From assembly GCA_031287815.1 (NCBI GenBank), contig JAITSM010000071.1, positions 1-29,819 of the forward strand: DNA of 29,819 nt. The letters are read 5' to 3'. Shown here in pieces: positions 6,323 through 14,994 of this stretch; positions within the stretch are counted from its first letter, which is position 1; each line of letters opens with the position of its first letter. Source of the stretch: Prevotellaceae bacterium (lineage in GTDB: Bacteria > Bacteroidota > Bacteroidia > Bacteroidales > UBA932). The notes beneath the pieces are model-generated. The model did not search any database. It was given only the letters and a program-made list of their open reading frames with translations, and had not been told where the DNA came from. The translations under genes and the position numbers were made by a program.

Positions 6323-8198
6323 AGGTATACAAGGATTGTTAGACGGACTGCGGCCTATCCCATGTTTGACCGTATCGCAGTGGGCGGATGAGCACCGCTA
6401 CCTGTCGACTATTGCGTCGGCCAGACCAGGAAGGTACAGCACCAATATAACCCCCTACATGCGTAAAATAATGGACTGCCTGAGCGCCCACGAAACGTAT
6501 AAGAAGGTAGTGTTTATGAAAGCCGCGCAAATAGGCGCCACGGAGGCAGGCTCTAACTTCGTTGGTTACGCCATGCACGTATCCCCTGCCCCTGTTATGA
6601 TGGTTCAGCCTACCGAAGAAATGGTGAAGAAATTATCAAAGGGGCGTATCGATACGTTGATTGAGGCTTGCCCGGAATTGAAGGAGCGGGTGTCGGCAAA
6701 GAAAAGCCGTGATGGTGATAATACCATTACGCAAAAGAACTTTCACGGCGGTACGCTCTATTTGGCCGGCGCAAACAGTGCGGCGGGCCTGCGTTCCGTA
6801 CCTGTCCGGTATCTTATACTGGACGAAGTGGACGCTTATCCGCTTGATTTGGATGGGGAAGGCTCGCCGATTGACCTTGCTATTGCGCGTACCCGGACGT
6901 TTCCGAACAAAAAGATTTTCATTATTAGTACACCCACCGTTAGCGGGATGTCGGCGATTGAACGGGAATTTTTGGAAACCGACCAGAACTATTACCATGT
7001 TCCCTGCCCACACTGCGGGGGCCTGCAAAAGTTGGTATTTGAACAGTTGAAATGGGATGACGGAAAACCGGAGACCGCAAAGTATTGTTGCGTTCATTGT
7101 GGCGCATTGATTGAAGAACGTTACAAGGGAGAGATGCTGAGGAACGGCGCATGGGTATCCGAAGCGCCGGAGCGTTCCAATTACGAAACAATAGGTTTTC
7201 ATTTGAACTCCCTGTACAGTCCCTATGGCTGGCAGTATTGGCGAGAGATTGCGGATGACTTTATAAAGTCAAAAGACAATCAAAGCAAGTTGAAAACGTT
7301 TATCAATACTACGCTCGGCGAAACGTGGGCGGAGCGGGGAGAATCGCCGCCCTACAAAAACTTGTATAACCGTCGCGAAAATTACCGTTTAAACGAAATT
7401 CCTGCGGATGTTTGTTTCCTTACCGCCGGCGTAGACGTGCAGCGCGACCGTATCGAATTGGAGATAGTAGGCTGGTGCGCCGACAAACGCTCCTACTCTA
7501 TCGATTACCGCGTATTGGAGGGCGACACCGCCGGCGCTGCGGTATGGAATAAGTTGGCGGAAACAGTATCCGAGCGCTGGACACGCGGCGACGGCCTGGA
7601 GTTTCCTATCCGATTAATGGCGGTAGATACGGGGTATAACACCTCACACGTGTATGCTTTTTGCCGGCGCTTCGATGCTTCGCGCGTAGTGCCTATCAAG
7701 GGGCAGGATAATTTGGGGATGGCCGTTTCTCCACCCAAAACGGTAGATGTAACCAAAGCCGGGAAGCGTGTAGGTAAGTTGCGGCAATGGAACATCGGGG
7801 TATCATTCCTGAAAAGTGAACTGTATGCCGCACTGCGGCTGGAGCGTGATGCCGACGGTAACGCGCCGCCGGGTTATTGCCATTTTCCGGAATACGATGA
7901 GCATTATTTTCGCGGGCTAACCGCCGAAGAGCAGGTAAAGAAGATAGTACGCGGGTACCCGCGCTATGTGTGGCAAAAGGTATATGAGCGTAACGAGCCG
8001 CTGGACTGCCGTGTATATGCCCGCGCCGCGGCGGTGGTAGTGGGGTTAGACCGGTTAAGTCCCGCACGGCTGGCGGCGATGGGCGGCATCGAGCCGCCGG
8101 CGCCGGATAGCAATGCTCCGCAAATGGCAGATGTAAAGCCGCCCCGCGAACGTCGGGAAAAGAGAGAACGGCGGCGGAGTAGTTATTGGGATAGATAA
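6315..8198 (+). CDS. Terminase large subunit, GpA family
   Basis: A 627-aa protein matching lambda gpA-type packaging ATPases. The ATPase domain has a Walker-A-like QIGATEAG (residues 72-79) and Walker B LILDEVDAYP (D170-E171), followed by the coupling motif IISTPTVSG. A zinc-ribbon pair follows (CPHC, then CVHC). The nuclease domain begins near residue 372 with AGVDVQRDRIELEIVGW, whose Asp (D374) is the expected metal ligand. The protein cuts concatemers and pumps DNA into the prohead. It overlaps the small subunit by 8 nt. The Arg-rich C-terminus (RRERREKRERRRSSYWDR) resembles prohead-contact tails. A late-promoter-like element follows it. Confidence 0.93.
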   Translation: MNEGIQGLLDGLRPIPCLTVSQWADEHRYLSTIASARPGRYSTNITPYMRKIMDCLSAHETYKKVVFMKAAQIGATEAGSNFVGYAMHVSPAPVMMVQPTEEMVKKLSKGRIDTLIEACPELKERVSAKKSRDGDNTITQKNFHGGTLYLAGANSAAGLRSVPVRYLILDEVDAYPLDLDGEGSPIDLAIARTRTFPNKKIFIISTPTVSGMSAIEREFLETDQNYYHVPCPHCGGLQKLVFEQLKWDDGKPETAKYCCVHCGALIEERYKGEMLRNGAWVSEAPERSNYETIGFHLNSLYSPYGWQYWREIADDFIKSKDNQSKLKTFINTTLGETWAERGESPPYKNLYNRRENYRLNEIPADVCFLTAGVDVQRDRIELEIVGWCADKRSYSIDYRVLEGDTAGAAVWNKLAETVSERWTRGDGLEFPIRLMAVDTGYNTSHVYAFCRRFDASRVVPIKGQDNLGMAVSPPKTVDVTKAGKRVGKLRQWNIGVSFLKSELYAALRLERDADGNAPPGYCHFPEYDEHYFRGLTAEEQVKKIVRGYPRYVWQKVYERNEPLDCRVYARAAAVVVGLDRLSPARLAAMGGIEPPAPDSNAPQMADVKPPRERREKRERRRSSYWDR

Positions 8199-8207
8199 TT
8201 TCAGAAC

Positions 8208-8304
8208 ATGGAAAATTTTTTCCATATTTTTTCAAAACATGGAACGTTTGTTCCATATTTTCAAAACCCCCTTTGATAATTATTTATATCTCGCTACATT
8301 CGCA
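8208..8304 (+). promoter_or_regulatory. Late-promoter-like element, copy A (two palindromes plus -33/-7 boxes)
   Basis: Two inverted repeats sit in tandem: atggaaaa/ttttccat with a 2-nt centre (8208-8225), and atggaac/gttccat with a GTTT centre (8239-8256). Their centres are 31 bp apart. Downstream are TTTG (8272-8275), a 19-nt spacer and TACATTCG (8295-8302), one base off the Bacteroidota TAnnTTTG box. A second copy aligns without gaps at 21192-21288. It probably starts transcription of the head and tail operon; the palindromes may bind an activator or form hairpins that end the terminase transcript. Confidence 0.6.
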
Positions 8305-8318
8305 TAAAATATCTGCGG

Positions 8319-8531
8319 ATGGCATATATTATCGAACAATACGAAGCCTTAAAAAAAGCGATAGTAAACGGCGTGCAGTCGGTAAGCTATGGAGATAAGA
8401 CGGTAAGCTACCGTTCTATTGCCGATATGAAAGAAGCGTTGCGTATCATGGAGGGGGAGCTGTTTCCTGAAAGTGTGCCGCGCCGCCGGCGGTTGGCAAG
8501 TGTTGATAGGGGGTATTTTCCTGTAAAGTAA
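8319..8531 (+). CDS. gpW-like head-tail joining protein
   Basis: A 70-aa protein of the size of lambda gpW (68 aa). The body (YEALKKAIVNGVQSVSYGDKTVSYRSIADMKEALRIMEGEL) has the family order of helix, beta-hairpin with a K-T-V-x-Y strand, then helix. The C-terminal Arg-rich end (PRRRRLASVDRGYFPVK) parallels the basic, aromatic tail of gpW. Lambda gpW plugs the portal after packaging and allows the tail to join. Its place just before the portal gene fits. It is the first gene after the late-promoter-like element. Confidence 0.8.
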   Translation: MAYIIEQYEALKKAIVNGVQSVSYGDKTVSYRSIADMKEALRIMEGELFPESVPRRRRLASVDRGYFPVK

Positions 8532-8535
8532 AACA

Positions 8536-10239
8536 ATGGCTGTAAAAATAGACATAGGGAGATTTCATTTTCGGGTTGGCGGGCAACGGCACCGCGCCTA
8601 CGAAGCGGCTGACAAGGCGCGGCGAGGGAAGGCGTTCCGGCTGGCGAAATCGACGGGGGCTAACCGTGAAATTGCCGGTGCGCTGGTTACGCTCCGCGAC
8701 CGTTCGCGCCACATGGCGCGAAATAACGGATGGGCAAAGCGCGCTATTGAAGCTATTGTAAAGCATACGGTGGGCGAAGGCATCCAGCCCGCACCCATTG
8801 GAACGCTCGATAAAACAAAAATGGTTAAAGGGCTTTGGAACGACTGGGCAAACAGTACCGCCTGCGACTGGTACGAGAAAACTACTTTTTACGGTTTGCA
8901 GGAATTGGCTATGCGGGCTATTGCTGAAGGCGGCGACGTGCTGGTATTAAAGCGGTGGGTAACGCCGGACGCTAATAATCCCGTACCACTAAAGCTCCAA
9001 TTGTTGGAAGGCGACCAGCTCGACCATTCAAAGAACGGAAGCAACGACAAGGGCGTTGCCCGATTGGGGGTGCAATATGACAAAGAGGGGCGGCTGTTGG
9101 GTTATTGGTTATTCGATTATCATCCCGGCGACGGTAGCGTTTTCGGGGTAGCTAATGATAGCCGGTTTGTCGATAAGTCGGAGGTATTGCACGCTTTTGA
9201 GGTGTTACGCATCGGGCAATGCCGCGGTCTCCCTGTCGGGGTTTCTTCATTTATGAAGATGTCTGATTTTAGCGACTATGAAGATGCGCAGTTGATGAAA
9301 CAGAAAGTAGCCGCTTGCTTTGCGGCATTTATAACGGGTTCGGATGATAAAACGCCGGAAGAAATTGATGACCTTGAACCCGGCGTGGTAAAATATTTGG
9401 AAAGCGGTGAGGCGGTTGAATTTTCCAACCCGCCGTCCGTATCGGATTACGATGCCTATTCATTGAATATCCTGCGGGGCATAGCGGCAGCTTACGGCAT
9501 TACCTACGAAATGTTGACTATGGATTATTCGCGGGTGAATTTTACGTCGGGGCGCATGGCGAAGATTGATGTAACGGCTAATTTCAAAAGTTGGCAATAT
9601 AATCTGTTGGTACCGCAGTTGTGCGCTCCCGTGTGGCAATGGTTTGTAGATGCGTGTTTGGCATCCGGCTTGCTTTTGTTACCAGTTAAAGCTGGCTGGA
9701 CGGCGCCGCGTGTGCAGCAACTCGACCCGGTAAAGGAAACCGATGCACAGGTAACGAAGATTAAAGCGGGGCTGGCTACTATTAGCGAGACTATTCGTGA
9801 AACAGGGCGCGAGCCGGGAGAACTTTACGAAGAATACAAACAGGACGTGGAACGGTTGAAGAAATTAGGGCTAAATGTGGATAGCGTGTTATCCACTACT
9901 GCCATGCCACCCGCACCTGCGGATACTAAAAAACCGAATGAACCCGGCAAGAAGCCGGATACAGGTGCAGACGCTAATGAAGACAAGGATACAAGCGCTA
10001 ATAAAGGTAAAGACGCAAATACAGATAAGAACAAAGACAAGAACACAAGCACAAACGATGACACGGGCACGGGTAAAGATAAAAAAGTGCCGCCAGCTAT
10101 TGAGTATGGCGTTGGCGGGACACAGTCGTTTATTGAGATGTTAATAAATCCAGGCTTAACAGACAACCAAAAAATAAATACAGGTGTTGAATGGTTCGGT
10201 TTAACAGAGGAACAGATGAAAAAAATGATAAAAAAATAA
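8536..10239 (+). CDS. Portal protein, lambda gpB family
   Basis: A 567-aa protein. The N-terminal and core segments (RAYEAADKARRGKAFRLAKSTGANREI, RNNGWAKRAIEAIVKHTVGEGIQPAP, AEGGDVLVLKRW, GITYEMLTMDYSRVNFTSGRMAKID) follow the lambda-family portal pattern, including the conserved Y-E-x-L-T-x-D-Y-S motif. The protein forms the ring through which DNA enters the head. After about residue 455 there is a low-complexity, highly charged linker of Lys, Asp, Asn, Thr and Gly (about 9948-10083), then a short folded C-terminal segment (FIEMLINPGLTDNQKINTGVEWFGLTEEQMKKM). That appendage is not part of the usual portal. The protease/capsid gene starts 3 nt after the stop. Confidence 0.9.
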   Translation: MAVKIDIGRFHFRVGGQRHRAYEAADKARRGKAFRLAKSTGANREIAGALVTLRDRSRHMARNNGWAKRAIEAIVKHTVGEGIQPAPIGTLDKTKMVKGLWNDWANSTACDWYEKTTFYGLQELAMRAIAEGGDVLVLKRWVTPDANNPVPLKLQLLEGDQLDHSKNGSNDKGVARLGVQYDKEGRLLGYWLFDYHPGDGSVFGVANDSRFVDKSEVLHAFEVLRIGQCRGLPVGVSSFMKMSDFSDYEDAQLMKQKVAACFAAFITGSDDKTPEEIDDLEPGVVKYLESGEAVEFSNPPSVSDYDAYSLNILRGIAAAYGITYEMLTMDYSRVNFTSGRMAKIDVTANFKSWQYNLLVPQLCAPVWQWFVDACLASGLLLLPVKAGWTAPRVQQLDPVKETDAQVTKIKAGLATISETIRETGREPGELYEEYKQDVERLKKLGLNVDSVLSTTAMPPAPADTKKPNEPGKKPDTGADANEDKDTSANKGKDANTDKNKDKNTSTNDDTGTGKDKKVPPAIEYGVGGTQSFIEMLINPGLTDNQKINTGVEWFGLTEEQMKKMIKK

Positions 10240-10242
10240 ACA

Positions 10243-12306
10243 ATGGCAAAAATCAATAAACAATATGGACGGGCGATTATACAGCCCTCCACGATAGATA
10301 CGAAAACCCGCGAAGTGGATGTGGTATTTGCCACCGAAACGCCGGTAAGCCGTTTCGGATGGGAAGAAAACTACGATGAAGTATTATCTTGCGAGGAAGG
10401 CGCCATGCGTATGGAGCGCGTAAATGCCGGGTTGCCGGTAGTGGACGCGCATAATACGTGGTCTGTCCATAGCCAGCTGGGGCGCGCCTCGAAGGTGTGG
10501 TTTAATGAGAAGCGGGAAGCGTGCGCCCGGTTGCAATTTTCGCAACGTGATGAGGTGGCGAAAATATTTCAGGACATTACTGACGGTATTCTTACAGGTA
10601 TATCGGTAGGTTACCGCGTATTCAAATTTCAACGGGAGGCGCAAGCCGAAGGGAAGAATCCCATCTACCGAGCGGTGGATTGGATGCCGACGGAAATATC
10701 ATTAGTGCCGGTGCCGGCGGACATTCATAGCGGTGTCCGCGCTGCCAAAGACGAACAAAACGAAATAAAAATCATAAACTTTAAATCGAAAAGGAACATG
10801 AAAAACGAAAAAAGAAAAGACTACGAAGTAGTCGATGACCCCGTAAAAAAGGGTGATGAAATTACCATTGACGGCGAAGTTTATATCGCTGAAGAAGATG
10901 GGGAAGTAGGCGATATCATCGAGGTAACGCCGAAAGAAGAACGTAAAGCGGGCGCCGCAAGTACCCGCACCCAACCGTCTGCGCCCGCTGAGCCTACCGC
11001 TCCACCGGCGCCGGATGTAGAAAGTATCCGCAAGGAAGCCACGGAACAGGAACGCACGCGCTTAGATGCCATTTTAGTGTCGGTACGCGCGGCGAAACTT
11101 CCGGACACTTACGGAATCGAGCTGTACCAAAGTAAGAAGCCTATCGAAGAATGCCGGCAGGCTATCATTGAAAAGGTTGTTACCGGGCAGACGCCGGCAG
11201 CCAACGGGTCGCATGACATGCGCGTAGGAGTGGAAGCTATTGAAAAGAAACGCGCGGCGATACAGGGTGCTATTTTGCATCGTGTATATCCGTCGGTTTT
11301 CAAGTTGGAGAAGGGCGCTAACGAGTATCGCGGGATGACGCTGGTAGAAATGAGTAAAGAACTGTTATCGGAACGCGGCGTAAACGTGCGCGGGCTGGAT
11401 AAGATAGGCGTAGCTAATTTGACTTTTAGCCGGACGCACAGTTCAAGTGATTTTCCCATTTTGTTTGAGGGCGCTATTGACAAGATGCTGCGCGCCGACT
11501 ATACTTTTGTAGAGGAGTATTGGGACAAAATTGCGCGTCAAACCAGCGTGAGCGACTTCCGGGCAAAGAACCTCTATCAAGTAGAAAGCGCCAATGGAAT
11601 GACGGAAACGCCCGAAGGCGGCGAAATCAAATATACCACGTTGGTAGAAGGGAAACAGTCTATCCGTGTGAAGAGTTACGCGGAAGGTATCAAGTTTACC
11701 CGTCAGGCGTTTATCAACGACGACCTTGATGCGCTGAGCATTATTCCGTCGCGGTTTGTAAAGGATTGGGACGAGTTGCGCGGTAACCTGGTATGGAGTT
11801 TAATCACGGACAATGTTACGTTGGGCGACGGCAAAGCTTTGTTTCATTCCGACCACAAGAATTTACTGACAGGTGCGGGCAGCGCGTTAAGCGCCGACGG
11901 CCTTTCTGCCGCGATGTTGCTGTTTAAAAAGCAAACAGGGATTGACGGTAAGCGCCGGATTCGTGTAATTCCCAAATTCCTTATTGTGCCGCCGGAACTG
12001 GAAGTAAGCGCCCGCAAATTATTGACGGCCATAACGCCGTCGAACACGCAAGATGTAAATGTATTTGCAAATGCGTTTGACGCTATCGTAGAGCCGCGTT
12101 TGAACAGCGCTACTGCGTGGTATTTGAGCGCCGACCCGAACGCTATCGACAGCCTTTACTATGCTTACCTGCAAGGTAACGAAACCCTGCGGGTAAACAA
12201 TGAAGATGACTTCAACACGGACAGTATGAAGTATGCCGTGCGCGGCGACTTCGGCGCTTCGGCGATTGATTTCAGGGGGCTGGTAAAAGCTAACGGGGCA
12301 GCATAA
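10243..12306 (+). CDS. Prohead protease / major capsid protein fusion
   Basis: A single 687-aa ORF. Residues ~1-170 are a serine prohead protease of the HK97/S78 type: the catalytic His lies in VVDAHNT (H70), the Ser in TGISVGYRV (S121), and the fold closes with EISLVPVPAD. Residues ~185-300 form an acidic linker and coiled region that may act as scaffold. The last ~370 residues are a Mu gpT-like major head subunit, with VEEYWDKIARQTSVSDFRAKN, SYAEGIKFTRQAFINDDL and GDGKALFHSDHKNL as landmarks. The protease would cut itself and the scaffold away to leave the mature capsid protein. Fusions of this kind are found in Bacteroidota prophages. A long inverted repeat follows the stop. Confidence 0.9.
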   Translation: MAKINKQYGRAIIQPSTIDTKTREVDVVFATETPVSRFGWEENYDEVLSCEEGAMRMERVNAGLPVVDAHNTWSVHSQLGRASKVWFNEKREACARLQFSQRDEVAKIFQDITDGILTGISVGYRVFKFQREAQAEGKNPIYRAVDWMPTEISLVPVPADIHSGVRAAKDEQNEIKIINFKSKRNMKNEKRKDYEVVDDPVKKGDEITIDGEVYIAEEDGEVGDIIEVTPKEERKAGAASTRTQPSAPAEPTAPPAPDVESIRKEATEQERTRLDAILVSVRAAKLPDTYGIELYQSKKPIEECRQAIIEKVVTGQTPAANGSHDMRVGVEAIEKKRAAIQGAILHRVYPSVFKLEKGANEYRGMTLVEMSKELLSERGVNVRGLDKIGVANLTFSRTHSSSDFPILFEGAIDKMLRADYTFVEEYWDKIARQTSVSDFRAKNLYQVESANGMTETPEGGEIKYTTLVEGKQSIRVKSYAEGIKFTRQAFINDDLDALSIIPSRFVKDWDELRGNLVWSLITDNVTLGDGKALFHSDHKNLLTGAGSALSADGLSAAMLLFKKQTGIDGKRRIRVIPKFLIVPPELEVSARKLLTAITPSNTQDVNVFANAFDAIVEPRLNSATAWYLSADPNAIDSLYYAYLQGNETLRVNNEDDFNTDSMKYAVRGDFGASAIDFRGLVKANGAA

Positions 12307-12361
12307 GAGTGAAGGGTAAAGGGTGACGGGTAAAGGGTGAAAAACTCTTTACCCTTCACTC
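12307..12361 (+). terminator. 15-bp inverted repeat after the capsid gene
   Basis: Perfect 15-bp arms (gagtgaagggtaaag at 12307-12321 and its complement at 12347-12361) enclose a 25-nt loop that repeats gggtaaagggtg. It lies 1 nt after the capsid stop and ~46 nt before the next ATG. There is no U-run directly after it, so it is more likely an mRNA-stabilising or processing hairpin, or a partial terminator, than a full stop. Confidence 0.5.
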
Positions 12362-12407
12362 ATCACTTAATTGGAGTTAAATTTTTAAATTATTAAATAT
12401 AAAAATT

Positions 12408-12743
12408 ATGAAAAATTTTGTAGAAGACGGAAAGGTCTTAAATTATAAGGTAACCGGCGCGGCTGTGAAAAGCGGCGAGGTAGTAGTCGTAGGAAAATTG
12501 GTAGGCGTGGCCGTTACTGACGGTGCACTGGGCGATACGATAGCAGTGGCTATTGATGGGGTGTACAAGTTGCCAAAGGGTAGCGGGGCGCTCACGCAGG
12601 GGGCACAGGCCTACGTGAATGTGGCGGAAGGCACCGGCGCGGTCAGTATTGTAGGTACGGCTACCAGCAATACTTTTGCCGGTTATGTTTGGGCTGATGC
12701 TGCCGCCGGCGATGCTACGGTAGAGGTGAAATTATCCTTTTAA
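12408..12743 (+). CDS. DUF2190-family protein, probable capsid decoration protein
   Basis: A 111-aa all-beta protein rich in Gly, Ala and Val: MKNFVEDGKVLNYKVTGAAVKSGEVVVVGKLVGVAVTDGALGDTIAVAIDGVYKLPK. This is the DUF2190 pattern (a repeated hydrophobic strand order with a conserved G-V-(Y/F)-x-L-P). Proteins of this family lie next to capsid genes and are thought to decorate or cement the head. It is preceded by a very A/T-rich leader, as for other abundant virion proteins in this window. Confidence 0.8.
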   Translation: MKNFVEDGKVLNYKVTGAAVKSGEVVVVGKLVGVAVTDGALGDTIAVAIDGVYKLPKGSGALTQGAQAYVNVAEGTGAVSIVGTATSNTFAGYVWADAAAGDATVEVKLSF

Positions 12744-12752
12744 TTTCATTTC

Positions 12753-13103
12753 ATGACTGAGTTTGACGAACTGGCCGGACAGGCGTTTTCAACCGTTACC
12801 GCCCTAATGGGAGAGAACGCCGTCTGGCATTCGTCGGACGGTCAAGAAATCACCGGGGAAATACTCTTTAAAAACCCTACGGAGCCGTTGCCCATAGGCG
12901 ATAGCGAGAGCTACGAATACCGCCCCAATAACGTAATGATAGAATATTATCACGGCACGTTCGAAGGGTTAAAAGAAGCGGTAGGCGCGGGAGGTAAAGA
13001 ATATATTACGGCAAGGAACATAACCTATTTTGTACAGGATATTACTACCAAATTTGACGGAAACACCTACATTGCACACTTAGAACCACACACAGAACAA
13101 TGA
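12753..13103 (+). CDS. Probable head completion / head-tail joining protein, 116 aa
   Basis: It lies between the DUF2190 gene and the tail terminator, where lambda FII-like or similar connectors occur. The sequence (TEFDELAGQAFSTVTALMGENAVWHSSDGQEITGEILFKNP ... MIEYYHGTFEGLKEAVGAGGKEYITARNITYFVQDI) has the helix-then-beta-barrel order of FII-type connectors, with a Met-Gly before a strand that begins the barrel. The resemblance is weak and the call rests largely on position. The stop overlaps the next start (ATGA). Confidence 0.55.
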   Translation: MTEFDELAGQAFSTVTALMGENAVWHSSDGQEITGEILFKNPTEPLPIGDSESYEYRPNNVMIEYYHGTFEGLKEAVGAGGKEYITARNITYFVQDITTKFDGNTYIAHLEPHTEQ

Positions 13104-13558
13104 ACTATTACGGACAATACGAGGATTTATTGGTTGAACGCCTGCGAATGGACGGGGTCTACACATCGGTATTACCGTATGTGGAAGCCTTAAACGTAGT
13201 GCGCCCTACCAATAAATCGCAGTTATTCGTAATAATCAACGGCGGGAACTTTGAGGAGCCGTCTAATTTGGGGGTCATTTCGCAGTTGGAGACGGTGAAT
13301 TGCGAGGTATTTATTCGTGCGTTGAAGCGTCGCGGGGAGTTGGGTATTTTCGACCTGTATGAGAAAATCAGCCGGCGGTTGCTGGGATATAAGTTGCCCC
13401 ATGCGCAATCGGCTATTACATTTAATTCGTTTGGGTATGTAGCCGGAGTGCAGAATAACTGGCAGTATGCGCTTACATTTTCGTTCGGGCATTACAAGGT
13501 CGAAAGCCCCGACGAACAGCCCACCGAAACGATAAAACAAATAACCAATAAAATATGA
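13100..13558 (+). CDS. Gp37-like tail terminator
   Basis: A 152-aa alpha/beta protein (YEDLLVERLRMDGVYTSVLPYVEALN ... QLFVIINGGNFEEPSNLGVISQLETVNCEVFIRALKRRGELGIFDLYEKISRRLLGYKLP). The order of N-terminal helix, strand, and exposed strand followed by the helix DLYEKISRRLLGY resembles Mu gp37 and other tail terminator proteins, which cap the tail tube and connect it to the head. It directly precedes the sheath gene except for one small gene, as in Mu-like operons. ATGA overlaps at both ends indicate coupled translation. Confidence 0.65.
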   Translation: MNYYGQYEDLLVERLRMDGVYTSVLPYVEALNVVRPTNKSQLFVIINGGNFEEPSNLGVISQLETVNCEVFIRALKRRGELGIFDLYEKISRRLLGYKLPHAQSAITFNSFGYVAGVQNNWQYALTFSFGHYKVESPDEQPTETIKQITNKI

Positions 13559-13767
13559 AGACTTACATCACGCTTGCGCCGTATGTAGTATTTAATATCC
13601 ATACCGGCGGGCAAAAAAAAGAGTACGCTTTGAAAAAGGGCGACACGGTTGCATTACCGGAGGATGATATTGCGGTACGCGCTTTGTTAGCGCGGAAACA
13701 AATCGAAGAAAGCGCCGCACTGGCGGGCGAAAAAAAGGCAATAAAAACAACTAAAAAACAAAAATAA
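13555..13767 (+). CDS. Small protein before the sheath (Mu gp38-like position), 70 aa
   Basis: A small beta-type N-terminus (MKTYITLAPYVVFNIHTGGQKKEYALKKGDTVALPEDDIAVRALLAR) followed by a Lys-rich tail (EKKAIKTTKKQK). Mu-like phages carry a similarly short gene (gp38, DUF2635) at this place, with a K-x-G-x-x-V-x-x-x-(D/E) pattern. The role is unknown. It overlaps the upstream stop (ATGA) and ends 1 nt before the sheath ATG. Confidence 0.55.
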   Translation: MKTYITLAPYVVFNIHTGGQKKEYALKKGDTVALPEDDIAVRALLARKQIEESAALAGEKKAIKTTKKQK

Positions 13768-13768
13768 T

Positions 13769-14965
13769 ATGGCATTTTTACACGGAATTGAGCACCTGAA
13801 TTTACCTGCCGACTTTGTGCCCGTCAATGACGTGGTAACGGCGGTAATCGGGTTGGTTGGTACGGCTGATGACGGCGACACCAACAAAATTATTTTGTGC
13901 AAAAGCGCGAAAGATGACGCGCAATTTGGCACAAGCGGAACGATACCGGAGGCTTTAAGAGCTATCCGGATGCAAGACAGCGCACGCGGCAGCGCGTTGG
14001 TGCTGGTAGTAAAAGTAACGCCGGCGAACGAAGAAACCGGCATTGTGGCAGCGGATATTGTAGGGGCGGTAAGCGATACGGGTGTACGTACCGGGTTACA
14101 ACTTTTTGTAACGGCAGCCGGGCAATTCGGATTTGAGCCGATGATTTATATTGCTCCCCGCTATTCGGCGCTGGGGGCGGTAAAACAGGCGTTGATAACT
14201 ATCACGGACACCACGGAAGCGATGGCGTATATCGACACGCCGGACGGCTACACCTTTAATGTTGCCATTGCCTCGCGCGGTAATGGCAGGGATTTTTACA
14301 TGCTGACCGACGGGCAGAAATTACTTTTCCCACATTTCTTAGTGCCCAACCCCAGCAGTACGGGCGAAACAGACAAATACTTAAACGTGCCAATGTCGGC
14401 TTTTTGCGCGGGCCTGCGGGCAAAAATCGATTTGGAAGAGGGTTGGCATGTATCGAGTTCCAACCACCGTATCACAGGCGTGGAGGGCTTGGATGTGGCG
14501 CTTACTTTTGCATTAGGCGACGTGTCCTGCGAGGCAAATTTATTGAACGCCGCCGGCATCACCACCGCTGTAAATATGTACGGTAACGGTATTGTAGAGT
14601 GGGGCAACTATGCTGCCGGCTATCCCGGAAACGCCAATACGGAAGCCTTTGAATGTGTACGCCGGACGCGGGCAATAATGAAACGTACCATTGAACAGGC
14701 ATGCGTGCGGTTTATCGATAAGCCCTTTATAAAAGCGAACGTGGACGCTATCCGCAATACGGTAAACCAATATTTGAACGGGTTGAAATCGCAGGGGAAA
14801 ATTGTCGAGGGGCAATGTTTCTATCGCCCGGAAAGCAACCCGACCGGAGAATTGGCCGTAGGACATTTGACGTTCGACATTGAATTTACGCCGGCGTTGC
14901 CGATGCAACGGCTAACGTTCACGTATAAAATCGACCTGGCGGCTCTTTCCGCCATTGCAGAGTAG
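13769..14965 (+). CDS. Tail sheath protein
   Basis: A 398-aa protein typical of P2 FI / Mu gpL-type sheaths. It begins MAFLHGIEHLNLPADFVPVNDVVTAVIGLVGTADDGD (the conserved start with a G-I-E and the A-V-I-G-L-V-G-T-A strand). It continues with QFGTSGTIPEALRAIRMQDSARGSALVLVVKV and ends in the conserved C-terminal sheath domain (RAIMKRTIEQACVRFIDKPFIKANVDAIRNTVNQYLNGLKSQGKI, then VGHLTFDIEFTPALPMQRLTFTYKID). It forms the contractile outer tube of the tail, so the phage is a myovirus type. Confidence 0.93.
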   Translation: MAFLHGIEHLNLPADFVPVNDVVTAVIGLVGTADDGDTNKIILCKSAKDDAQFGTSGTIPEALRAIRMQDSARGSALVLVVKVTPANEETGIVAADIVGAVSDTGVRTGLQLFVTAAGQFGFEPMIYIAPRYSALGAVKQALITITDTTEAMAYIDTPDGYTFNVAIASRGNGRDFYMLTDGQKLLFPHFLVPNPSSTGETDKYLNVPMSAFCAGLRAKIDLEEGWHVSSSNHRITGVEGLDVALTFALGDVSCEANLLNAAGITTAVNMYGNGIVEWGNYAAGYPGNANTEAFECVRRTRAIMKRTIEQACVRFIDKPFIKANVDAIRNTVNQYLNGLKSQGKIVEGQCFYRPESNPTGELAVGHLTFDIEFTPALPMQRLTFTYKIDLAALSAIAE

Positions 14966-14994
14966 AAGAATTTTAAAATTTAAAAATTGTAATT

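Noticed and set aside
7696..8256. Long minus-strand ORF (186 codons) opposite the terminase gene
   Set aside because: It lies opposite the strongly supported terminase coding frame, has a Pro/Arg/His-rich composition typical of antisense frames, and no domain or promoter.
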